64,000 bases of DNA, from NCBI GenBank assembly GCA_025642065.1, contig JAODUP010000550.1:179501-243500 (forward strand), written 5' to 3'. A program made the translations under genes and the position numbers. Each line of letters starts with the position of its first letter. Positions within the stretch are counted from its first letter, which is position 1. This document shows, in pieces, positions 23,613-36,500 of the stretch. The notes below the pieces were generated by a model that did not search any database, was not told the origin of the DNA, and saw only the letters and a list, made by a program, of their open reading frames with translations. Source of the stretch: Paralvinella palmiformis. Its lineage: Eukaryota > Annelida > Polychaeta > Terebellida > Alvinellidae.

Positions 23613-26318
23613 AAGTAATCTGTGATATGAGCCACATGACCCAGTAAGTGGAAAGCCTGCTGTAGAGAACTGGGCCTGTACTAAAACAGTACCAAATCTG
23701 GGTTAATAATTTTATTCCTGGAGTAAAGGAACACAATCGAACCAGTACTGAAATGATACCAAATTTGTTAATAATTGTATCAGCACATTTTCTGTCCAGT
23801 AACAAGACAGTATTGAACTGATACAAAAACAAGTTGACCAGGCTAGCAACATTATTAATATAGCAGCCCAATACATGAAGGTAATAATCTGTTACCAGCC
23901 CATTACCACTGGTGTATATGTGGCCAAGACAGGAAATGGTACTGGGTTGATAATGCAGCAATTAATGGCCTGTTGTGGCAATATTTAAATGAGATGAAGA
24001 ACTTTCATATCTATGTTTTAAGAAAGCTATTTAAAAAAGTGACATGGCATTTTAAAGCTTTTTCCAAGCTCTATCATCGTCACAGTAATTAATTTTTAAA
24101 GATATTCAACAAATTCTATAAAATTGTGAAAGCATCGTCACAGTTGTTTGATCTAATTCTAAATTATTGACTTAAATTGTGATTTAAATCATTGCCAAAA
24201 GAGCATGTATTTTGATTTTATGATTAGTGCATTTATTTTTATTGACCAAGTACCAAAAATGAAATGTTATTTTAAATCAGTTGTTACATATGCATAATGC
24301 TAGATAATTATTTTTACATATATTTAGAATTAAATAGCAAATAAATTTCAACACCATATATAGTCACACTAATCTGTGATAATTCTCCAAAATCTAGGGT
24401 TGAATGATCCTGAGAGATCAACACAATAGAAGGTGTCAAGTGAAGCCATGCTCCTTCAATGTGGTAAACTGGATGAATCTGGATCTGATCTGACCAATGA
24501 AGTCACATCTTTTCTATGGATTTAGGGGATTATCGAGTTAATGGTTAAGCACTTGGTGTTTAGCCAGGATGGGCATATGAGGTGAGCATTCAATTCATAA
24601 TCGTATAGATTCACTATTGATATTTATCTAATCCTGAGAACATACCAGAAACAAATCCTGATTCTGCAACTTTGAGACTACAGTATTATGTATTTTATCA
24701 GTATATATTGATATTTGTCAACTTAACAATGTTTGGGAGAAAACAGGATAGCGTGTTGCTATACTTTGATAAGACTAAAGTTGTGGGGAAAGCAATTTGT
24801 CAGGCACTGTGTAAGAAATGTGACAATTAAATGCAGGGACTTGTTGCCAGAATAAACTCTGTATGGCCATGTACTTCTAACCCTGTTTGACATAATTACA
24901 ATTACAATACACCATTTCAGACAATGCCTGTTATTCGAGAATCTCAAGAAAACTTCCAAAGTTAAAATATAACACACTGCTGACTACTGGACACCTTACG
25001 AATTTAGTAAAGCTCAGGCACTGTCTGCCAAACCCTAATTCTGTCATGGTAACACGCAAGCAACACAGTATCTTGTGGGTGAATGACCATGTGAAATGGT
25101 GCTGCTGTCTCCAATGAATTAATTAAAAAGGGGGACATCCCCTGAGGACATAATACACCCTGGCAGTGTCCAGACTCAAGAGTATTTCAGCTTTATCTGT
25201 CTGTACTGCTCCCCTATGAGTAGTGGGGGAAGAGATATGAAAAGCCACTCAATAATAAAAAAGGGACCACACTGCAAATAAATGGTCACACTTTTTTGCA
25301 CTGGAATCTAGATCATGAAATTAAAAACAATCAATCATAAGTACAAGAATAATAATTTATCTCCCTTTATTTATTACATATTTGTCAATTCAAACATGGC
25401 TTAGTTGATAGTTTGGAGATGAATATTGTGACATTTCATTGCAGCAGAAGCATTATAATTTATATACACCATGGAAACTGAAAATTGTGCTTATGGGTCT
25501 GGACCTATAGCCACTTTGTAACACTTACTGATGGACAAAATATCACAATGCAAATCCGATATAATATAAATTTGAGCAAGATACTGCCATCAAAACACAG
25601 GCCTTATTGAGTTCTCAAGTAAAAAATTACAGACTTTAAATTTAAACTAAAAGGTTAACGGCTCACTGACCATTTAATATCAGATTCAGTAAGTGAGTAA
25701 TTAGTTAGGTATATGTAGACCTTGGCCTGGAGACTTTGCCCTGTGAAATAAAGGAGACTTCGGCCCTTGTCAAATAAAGGAAATCTTATTATACTGAGTT
25801 ATGGTGTGACAGACACCCCGTAGACCTATATATTATGATACATTGAACAGATAACAATTGTAATAAGTGTTGGTTTAAGATAAATTTATAAATTCAGATA
25901 AATGTGTAACTTCTAGCATGGTTAGCAATCTTTGGGCATATGTAAGTAAACGGACGAACACTAGTGAGGAAAACTTGCGTAAAAATATATTTATTATTAA
26001 AAGCATTATAATAATGTAATGTTGACTAGGACCACATACACAGATGACACATGCATTCATTTACATTAAACATACTTTCATATAAATATTAGTGCCATTT
26101 CTCATGAATACATTACAAGCTTCATTTGAGATTTACACTACTCAGACTGTGACTTTTGGTCCACACAACAGTTGATGGTAGTTGGCATTGTGTGACAGTG
26201 TTAGGAAGTACTGTGCACAGCCCATTGACAGAGAAATATTCTCTGATTAGTTCATTCACTATGGTGCTGGCAGATTTAAATGGATTTTCCTATGCCACCA
26301 CCTTTACCAAGTGGGTAA

Positions 26319-26410
26319 TGCCTCTATATCCTAATGGTAAGAAGGCTGGACTTTCTTACTCATGGTCATGCTGTGTGGGAAGTCTGAGGTTCGAATCCCA
26401 GTCATGGCAT
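26319..26410 (+). repeat. tRNA-like SINE head relic
   Basis: GAGGTTCGAATCCCAG resembles box B plus T-loop, and CTAATGGTAAGAAGGCTGG resembles box A. No intact tRNA cloverleaf is evident and no body could be matched. Confidence 0.35.
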
Positions 26411-27172
26411 TATTTTTCATCCAATCAAGAAACTTGCAAGTTTTTTTTGCTGAATATGCCATCTATTGTAAATTCTAAATTTATTTAGATTTAGTCCCTA
26501 TGGTGAAGTTGTAAATTACAGACATTTGAGGTAGATAAGCCACATAAAATAACTGCCATTTGGGCTATTAGTTAATAATGAAGGCGGTGATTTCAGCATC
26601 ACAACCTTTTATACATAATTTTTAATATAATTTATTATATTTACTATAGAAGACTAGAACAAGTAGATGCCTAGGGCTAGAAGTCTACAGCTGGCGAATT
26701 GGCTCGACCATGAATGGCGAATAGACCATGAAAACTGGTACATTTTAGGTGGCGAGAAGGCTTCGGTGGCGAGCGTTCCCCTTTACAGTGTTCTAGTCTA
26801 AGTCTAAGACACACCTACTCTAGATCTAGTCTAAGTCACTAACTGACTAGGTCTAACTCTAACTAAGTAAGTAAGTCTAGACTCGAGTCTAGACCTAGAT
26901 ATAATTCTGATTGAATACTGTAACTGTTACTTCACAAGCAAGTAACATGTGTTATACAATTAAAAATACAAAGAGGTTGCTTCTGAAAGAACCCACCTAA
27001 TCAATATCATTTGGCATGCTAGCTAGGTTAATAAAAATTAAATAAGTCACATTTAGTGAATCAGTGGAAACGATAACAAATCCTCGTGTCCATGTTTTGC
27101 CAAGAAAACTTTATTTATTTATTTCCGGTTTCGTACGGAATAGCAACTGTGACATGACAACATATAATTATC

Positions 27173-27173
27173 T

Positions 27174-27219
<46 letters not shown>

Positions 27220-27245
27220 AACACACACACACACACATATATATA
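27173..27245. repeat. Compound CA/TA microsatellite upstream of MDM1
   Basis: Alternating blocks CA, TA, CA and TA about 100-170 bases from the NRF1-type palindrome. Confidence 0.95.
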
Positions 27246-27339
27246 ATGTATCTCTGCAAGTGGATGTTTTTGTGTGTGTGTGTCGTAAGGTATGTAGGAA
27301 AATGAATATACAATTCATTGATTGCGAACTGTTCTTATT

Positions 27340-27351
27340 TGCGCATGCGCA
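27340..27351. promoter_or_regulatory. NRF1-type palindrome upstream of MDM1
   Basis: The 12-base perfect palindrome TGCGCATGCGCA contains the NRF1 consensus GCGCATGCGC. It lies about 160 bases upstream of the MDM1 start, in a locally CpG-containing pocket of an otherwise CpG-poor region. NRF1 sites are common in housekeeping and bidirectional promoters. That PUS1 also starts here is inference. Confidence 0.6.
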
Positions 27352-27509
27352 CGTATTTGAGCGGAGGCTTGGGAATGTCAACAAATCAGTTGTTCGTGTA
27401 ACGGTTCAAATTTTCATTTGATAGACTAGAACCAAGTTGATGCATGTTGAGGATATTCATCAGTTACATTAATAACGGCGTATAAAGAAAATACCAAGCG
27501 CGATTGACT

Positions 27510-30500
27510 ATGCCGGTTAAATTTCAGGTCAGTATTTAAACGATGTTTGAGATCTGGACTCTATCTAGTCTCAGTATTGAAATTAGTTCTAGATCTAGAC
27601 TCTAAACATGTTACGACAAATCGAATTGCTTGGCGCCTGGTTTAAGATTTCATAAAAGATGACTGTATAATATATATTTCGAGACCTACACCACGTATAG
27701 ATCTAATACAAACTGGTGTTTGGTAATAAATCGTATCTTCTGATTCTGAACAAGGGGAAACGTCTTGGTCTCGGACCTGCAGTGTATACTGTATACAGTA
27801 TTATATAATTAGACTAGTATAGTCTATAGACTATAGTCTAGATTTTCTAATCGATAGACTAGATCATATATGTAATCATGAATAATAACTTCCTAATATT
27901 AAATGTAGTGTACTAATAAAGATATATAATTAATAGTATCTACTAGTCTAGATCTAATGAGTCTAATCTACCTTTTCTAGTAAAGCTAGAATCTCGATTC
28001 TAGTTAGACAGTCTAGTCCTGGGCTGGGGCTAGTAATACAAATAGGCCCTGTTTATTTATGACAAGCCACCACATATGATATTATCAAATAAGAATTATA
28101 ACCAGATACCTGTTTTAGATGTAGTACCTAGACTAGTGTTTTGGTGAGGTATTAAATCTACTGATCAAAATTGAACAAACAGTGCCACTTCAACGTTGTG
28201 CTTGGGTTTACTATTCTCACTTGTATTTTTGTAGATATAACTCATATAGTGATAGTTTAGAAGGAGGATGGCAATATCTCCCTAGATCAATATATAATAC
28301 ACAAATATTAATAAATTAATTGATATATTTGTTTTCCGGGGCTGAGCTGTCCAAGGCAACTTGGCCTGGGCCGAGCTGTCCAAGCACCTGTCAGTTCCAT
28401 TTGGTCACTTGACTCAATTCCACATCATATTGATCAATTCCAAATTTTCCAATTCCGTTTTTTACCTACTACTTTTTACCATCAGTAGGATTGTCATGGA
28501 AGAAATATTTCTGAATTAAAAAATGAAATGTTAAATTAATTTGTGGATTTGTATTTTTTAAGGAAAATTCAATTCCAGTTCCTTTTTTTAAAATAACCAA
28601 TTCCGGAATTGAACATTAATTCCAATTCCGGAATTGGATTAACCCCATGTCTGCAGTGAATTGAATTTTACACATGCGTGTATGATGATGATTGGTGTTT
28701 TATGGCAACTTTTGTGCACATGGTGGTATGCTAAATGTGTTGAGCGACCTCCAAAGTTAATGAAGTGAAGTCAAAGATGAAACAGCCTTCAGATATGCTC
28801 ATGCTGGAATTTGAACATGGGTGGTAGTGATTTGTGGTCCAACACGCTACTGCGTTGTATGTGACAGTGTACAAATTATTCACCGCAAAGTTACAGGGTT
28901 GGTCATTTCAGTCATAGAACACTGTTACTAATATCACTTTGACAATCCTTGCATTTAGCAGTAGTCTTGTCATCACCAACATCATGTGGGATATTTTGGT
29001 TTTCCCATGTTGCTGTCAAATATTGCACTTTATAACTGGTTTTAGAATGTGACAATTCACTATTTAGAGACCATTGGTAAGGTATCGGTGTGGCTGTTTT
29101 AAACTATGATATTTACCACTGTGAAGAGCTCCAAAACAGCAGAAAATCATTCTACGAAAAACAAACTTGAGACTACTGCATATCTTGCCTCAAAATGTTA
29201 GTAGCTCAGAAGGGGTTGTGTTTTAGACTACTTGCTAGCCCAAAGACAAAATGCACATGTCCCGGCTACCGATTTCTCCGACCCTGTATTAAGTGAAGCA
29301 GTAAAAGCCACCAGCTCAGCTAATACTCGTATTAGCCAGCCTTTGGCCAACCCTGCAAAGTTATGTTGTGTAATGTTTCTTTTGTATTACTAAATGGGAT
29401 CAATTCCATTTGGTCAATTCTAATTCCACATCAAATTGATCAATTCGATATACTCTGCTAGGAAATCACCAGTTTGAAACGTGGATCTAACATTATAGCC
29501 AGTTTGAAGTCATCCATCACCTCGTATGGAGCCAACCACTTCTCAATGCCGTCTTGCTTGGAGTAGGTACTCAGGGTATTTGTTTGTAGCAAACTTCAAT
29601 TCCAAATTTATCAATTCCATTTTTTTTAAATAAGCAATTCCAATTTTGGAATTAGAATTGCCCATCAATTCTGGACCACACATCATTAAGTGCTCGAGTC
29701 AGTCACAGTGTGCCTCATCTGACTCTATAGCTCTATTGCAGATAACCTGCTGTATATCACTAAGTCTGTAAAATCATTCTTTATTGGCTCAACAGTAGGT
29801 GGGCTGGATTCATTTTCATCTGCTGATGTGGGATCGTCAGTTTTATCATATGCTTAGAACTCTTCTTCGGTCTATGCTGATGATGATGATGGCATTGACA
29901 CTGGTGTAATTGGCAAAAGATGAATTCGTTTGAAGTTGTTTCACTATTATCATCCAGACAAAGTTTCTACATGATGAATGACTGAAATGATAAAATGTGA
30001 TCTACACTAGGTTTAAATAAACAGTTTATCTAAACCTATTTTAGATCACATTTTATTATTTCGGTCTTTAATCTAGCACAGAATCAAACCAGTTTATCTG
30101 CTTTGAATAAATATTCTGTTGGCTAGAGCACACCAGTTAAAAGGTTATTCTGACTGTGTAGGCCTGTTAACCTGTTACAGTCATGGCTTTTTCTTGGCGA
30201 TGGGCTGAAAATAATAGCAAATAACTGGGTCATTTTCTGTTGGTCATAAATATGTAATAACTACGAATTTGTTATACCAGTGTTCATAATATGCATAAAT
30301 GATAACAGTAGAAAAGAAATTGGTTTGTAATAAGGAGCTAACACATATACAAAGATCCACTAAAAATGCTGCCACACTTTGGACCGAGTACATTAACCAA
30401 CAATGGACACCAGGATTTCTTCTCACTGTTGGAAGCAGCATTCTATATCCAAAGGAATGATTGTTTTATGCTGTGTGCGTTATAACGTGAATGTTGGTAC

Positions 30501-33500
30501 AACCCTGTGTGATTATTGTTTGAATGCTTAAATCAATTTATAAGTGATTCTCAGTATGTATTACATTTCCTGATTTATTATCATATGTTGTAGTTTATTA
30601 CGGATTAATAAAATACTATATGCTTCAGTCTTGGATTATCTGAATTTTTCTTCATTCGCTTGTAATTTTCATAATTGACGATGGTTTAAATTGGTCGTCA
30701 TACCCAAGTTGAATTATTTTGCCTAAACGCTGATCACAGCTGGGACATATGGCTGAGGGATGACTGCCACAGGAAACATTCCTCAAACATAGATATAAGC
30801 CAGATACAACCTAGAGGTGTTTAGTGTGTTGGACGTGTTTAGTATACCCACAGCACATAAGTAGAACTGTTTGCGCTTGATCAACTGTACTGACCTAAAC
30901 TGATTTGTAGCTGTTTTGTTATTATTTTAGTTAGGCGGTCTTGTGAAATCTGATTTTATAAATGATACAACACTATTATCAAGCAACTGGGAAAAGTAAT
31001 TTGTGGAAAGAATTAGCTGGCACAGGTATAAAAGAGAGTGAAAATAACTACCTAGTCTAGTTTTCATGATAAACCGTCATTGGCTAACATTATTAATATT
31101 AGATGGTGGATAGTTGGGCAGTGACAGGCATCTGGTTTTCAATATTTGGCTCATGGTTAGTGATGTTTGATATTGGTACACCCTACAATACTGGATTCAC
31201 TATTAACAAATTATTAAAATTGTTATTTATTAGAGGAAGGCAAGCTTTTTGTGTGTGCTCTTTTGGGGCATTCTCTGACTTGGGTAGATTATGTACATTA
31301 ACAGGAAACAAAAACTATATGCCTTGTCTTGTTAATACTTGATTTTGCCATTCGAATTTATGTAAGCGTTTAGCTTTTATGTTGCAGTAATGTACCTTCC
31401 AGTAAGATACATGTTGCTTAGTTTTAAAATGGTTAATAGTTTTTTTTTAATGTTACCCATAAAAGGTGTAGATATTTTACATGGACAACATTGGATTTCA
31501 CAATACAAACACCATTGTCAGGGATGTCAGAAATTATTAGAACCAATCAATGGCATCCATCAGAAGTGTACATTATCCTGCAAAATATTCACCATAGTAT
31601 TATTTATTATAGTCATATATGTATAAATATAGTTTCTGACATTTAAGAAGAATTAAGAATGTTTATTTATGATGTTAGCCTAATTTAACTTAATTAGTTA
31701 ATATTTTTCCTGCTCGTAAATTAATTTATGCGTGAGAAATGTATGTTGTCTTATCTCTCAGCGTGGTACTGAATACTGGAACAAATTTAAAGAGCCAGAA
31801 AAACTTTGGGAGAAAGAACTAATGCAGCAGACTGTTGCAGGTGTTCCTTCTGTTCAGTTAGGTAGTACACACAGTGGTGATGTTTCAATGTTTGTAATTA
31901 AGCTTTATTGTTACTATTATGTTGTATAGCCTGCTTGCATAACATAAGTGCATGGTAACTGTCATGCTGTGTTGCTGAGACTTCCATTTCTAGAGTTGCA
32001 CTCACAAGTGTGAAGATGCAACATTAATTGAGGTGATGTTGCATCTTAATTAGCACCTTCAAACAGATGTATAAATTAGTTTAGCCAGTGGCTTGTGTAT
32101 ATGTAAATAATGGTTCTATTGACCAGTGTTTTGTTGTTTTGATATATTTGAAGTGATTGTTTGAAGTATATCTATACCTGTGAGGTGAGTAAACACTGAT
32201 TTGCATACTCGGCCTGCTTGAAATTTATGTTGAAACCCCAGATCACCATTGTTGCCAAGTATTAATGTATTTCCCATGACTAAATAATTTTGTTGTTGTC
32301 AGATTTGCCCATTTATTTTGAACACTTTTTTAACAACTCCCAGTTTGCTTGTGCATAGATTTATAAGCCATATTAATCTAAAATATATATATATAGATAC
32401 ATAATGGTAATCATTTATTTTAAAAAGAAATGATCTGGTGGATTCACACATCCAGTCAAACCTTCACCGGGTCCCCTATATAACATATACTCCCACCTTC
32501 TAATTAGAACATGCCTCTTAATTGTATTAAAACCATTTAAAGATTGGTGGGTGAAGCAGCAGGGGTATTCCCAAGATGGTAGTGTTTGATCCACTGAAGT
32601 TATGTCAGCACACATCATCCTATGCCGTTTCCCTGTCCCTGCCTGCTAGCTATGACTTGTATGAGTGGATAAATCCAGACACCTGCTTTAACACACTACC
32701 TTAACTTCCACACTAACATACCAAACCTCTAATGACTTTAACCCTGCTGCTGCTGTTATTCACATTTTTATATCCATTCATATAATTGAACAGATTATTT
32801 TTTTCCAATACACTGATCGTCTATGCTTTTGAGATGATCCATTTGGTATAATACTAAACAGCGTACTAAAAATGATTTTCCATTGTTTTCTGTTCCATTA
32901 CTTATATTTGCTAATATGCACAAAAGAATCCTTAAATATTATCAGCTGGTTTATTGTTACCTGCATGATATTTTGTTATTGAAATAATGAAAAAATTAGT
33001 GCAAAGTTACTCAATCTCCAACAAATAATTGGGCTCTACTGAATTTTTCATAATTTTTTTAAATTAAATATTTGGTTATGTGTTGAAGTAACTTTCAGTT
33101 TCCAGTCAACAATAGGCATATATGCTTGTTTGTGTGCTAATAAAAATTGCTAATAAATTCATTCTACATTTTGCTTTACTAAAAGTCATATTTATCATAC
33201 TTCTGATCAATACTGGTAACTCGGTCTGTCAAAGAAAACTTGACAAAAATACTTTGGTGTCGAGTACTTTAAAGAAGCATTTCTCTTGGTGTTATCAGGA
33301 TATGCTTTTCAAATTTGACTACCTGTGGGGCTCCTATTACAAAATTAGATCATTTAAGCATATTCAGACTTGAAAAACTGTACCAGCTGAATAACACTAA
33401 ATCACAATGATTGTCAAATATGGGCTGCTGTTATAACCATTAAAGGGCCAGTCCACCCTCAGATAATATTCCTTAAATATGTAATGCTTAGAACAGTAAC

Positions 33501-36500
33501 CAAAAATTTCACAATAATAATCACAAAATATACCTAATATTATAGATATAGGGAAATAATCCAAATTACTGGAGGGCCGCCATTACGGCTGCACCAGAAG
33601 CCAGATTCGAAGGCGGGAAGGAGAAAACTGAAATGATCTAACATCACATTGGGCGCTCTCTAGACGGACGTGAATTTTAATTTCTCTTGAGCGTTAATAT
33701 CTGAGCCATTTTGAATCATCTTTCTCTTATACGGTTCTTTCTGGCTCAAACTGATGTGGTTGTATGTCATTCATGACGTAATTTTAACAAGATAATTGTG
33801 TTATGTTCTGGAATAATTCTTTGCTCACACTTGTTTACATGCTTTTGTACGGGCTCTACAGACTTCAGGTCAACCAGATGCATCGAAGTGACATCAGCAT
33901 TCAGGAGCTTCCTGTCTCTGTCTAGCTTCAAAATGGCGGCACCCACAGGCCATTAAAAGTCTATTAATCAGTACTTTGAACTGGATTATTTAATATGTGG
34001 GTGATCATTTACACATTTTGATATTATTTATGATATTTGTGATTATCGGTGTATTAGTCCTGAAAATTTGAAATGAAGGTGGACTATCCCTTTAATGATT
34101 ATTTTTGTATATGACAAAATGATTATTCCACATGTTCAATGAAAAAAAACCATTGGGGTCAGGCTTGTAGCATTGAAACAACTTCATAATGCCACAGTAT
34201 GCAAGTATTTTGTTAAATGTTCACTCGTCAATATGATCAAATTTCCTTTTTGCTTTACTGTCATGATTACTGGCTGATCAAAAGAAAAGTAGATGTTAAT
34301 AATTTCTTAAATTTTATTTCGCAAAGTTTGAACTAATGAACTGTAATATTTACATCACAAAATGTGATGCAACGTGGTTTGTTATGTGCTCTCTGTTCCA
34401 GTTTAAATTAGTACATTTCTTGGCTAACATGTTACTCTCTGTGTGTTACTCCATTGTACGTAGTGTCCATCTTTTAGAGTTCTGTATTGTCTTGTTAGCA
34501 AGATTCTACTGCTGTACATGGTGTCGTTTGTTCTGGTACAGAATACAGACTTTACTTTATTGGCACAAATCCATATCATGTTTTTTACTTTGTTCATCAT
34601 AACTGATATAGTGTATTGCTGATTTCAGAGTCATTCAGAATACAACCAACAGTTTCAGCATGGCATGGATCCCTATGATCCACCACTACCAGACTTTTAC
34701 AAACTTCCATCAGAACAAAAGATCGTCCCACAGAAAAATGGTATGCCTAGACTTGTCTGACGTTTCCATGAGTATATTTCATATTCTGTAGCCAATAAAG
34801 TGCAGCCAGATTAGCTGCAAGAGTTTGTATTCTGTTATTAACATAGCTATCAAAATTAATCTGAATTAGTGCTAGCATGTTGCTTTCTTGTAAACAGTTC
34901 ATTTCTTATTAGGTGTTAATAGTCCAGGGTGCATCGTTCTGAGTCTGGTCTAACCCCATTTTTACTGGCTTGTTTTAGATAGTGGGTTAACTGTTTAAAA
35001 TTTCTTGTGCTGAGCATAAGTTTCAGTTCTTGTGTGTTGTTGTTGTACGTGTCAAACAGAACTGGAACGTGTGCTTGTATCTAATTTTAGCCCGACTTAT
35101 GACACCTAATAATAAATGTAGTCATTTAAGTGTGTTTGTGTCAAGCTATGGTTAGCCACTCATACAATGCTGTAGCTGTACAGTGTGTTTTCTTTAATCA
35201 CCTTTATAACTGCTCTTAAGCTGTTTATGCTCATTCACATGTGAAGCTTAGTCTCGTTTATCTGTCAGACGTGCCAATTGCCTGTTTAATAAATGCTAAT
35301 TGAATAGCATAATAATGAACAGTGTAAGTTACTGCCAAAACAAATTATAATTTGTATACAGGTTCTTTTCTTTTTTATAATAGCATTTGAACCAGTTAAG
35401 TTGTTATTTATTGTCTTTGGCATCTGTGATAAATTGTGTTAATTAAATTAGTTTCTATATTTGATTCTACCTGTTTATTTAACATCTACTGTATTGGCAA
35501 ACTTTGGGAGAGAACAACTTGCATGTGATATTAATGTGGGCCTATTCTTCAGGTGTTACCCATGAGCCTCCACTACAACACAAAAAGAAGTCTCTCTCAG
35601 CTACCGAACATCTGCCACACAAATACATGTGCTTGGAGCCACCACTACAGAGAAAGAAGAAGCCAGTCCAGCCTCACGGAAGCAAATCTGTGGGATTGAG
35701 TGAGAGCGGTGAGGAATATGTGCTGCTCGGAAGTCAAAAGAAGTTTGCTCCAAATGTTGTCTACAAGGCAAAGGTTGGTTGTCTAATGTCATTAAGACAA
35801 GTTCTTATTGGTTTTGTTCCTGTGGCGAGTTACTTGATGTTTGGAATGATTTTCATTTGCAGCCAGTGAACGTTTCACAGGAAGCGGATAAAACGCCGGA
35901 GGATGAACACATGAGTACACCTATGGCTCCGCGTCCTGACCCACCTCCACATGTCGTGGTAGATACAGGCATGCCAAAACATCTGAGGAAGTCCGATAAA
36001 CAGCGGGACAACACCAGGAAACAGAACAGAGATTTGGAGAAGCATGTGCGTGATGTACAACAACAACAGAACAGGGATGTGAGTAGAGAGAATTACCATT
36101 CCCGACAACAGAATGGAGATCTCGGCGACCAGGATAAAATAACCAGACAACAGAATAAACATTCAGATAAAAGTGTGGCTTTACCGGAGGCTAAAACGTC
36201 AAAAAAACAGCATCACGATACTAGACAACAGGTTAGTGTTATTGACATGATGGAGCAGTTAATTTAATCCATGATTAGAGCAAAGATCAATTACTTGTCA
36301 CGGTTTTGATTGCTAGCATTAAGCTTCTTGGGTGAAATTAATGCTGAACCACTAATTCATAATGAAATGTTTTTCAGGTTTTATTTGGTTGTGCCATTAT
36401 TAATAAATAATCTGTTCACATAAGGAGTTATAATTGTGTAACCGTGGATTACATCTCTTGGTTAATACCTTGTTATTGTGACTAGCTACAAGATACTAAT

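Larger units (their letters stand above)
22703..27339. other. Non-coding interval between PUS1 and the MDM1 promoter
   Basis: No exon was recognised here. It is probably intron or 5' flank of PUS1. It is AT-rich and holds a partial SINE near 23517-23610, a tRNA-like relic near 26320-26410, CTAG-rich sequence from about 26640 to 26900 and a compound CA/TA microsatellite at 27173-27245. Confidence 0.5.

Noticed and set aside
23551..23961. 136-codon minus-strand frame
   Set aside because: It partly overlaps a SINE fragment and repeated low-complexity sequence; no domain was recognised.
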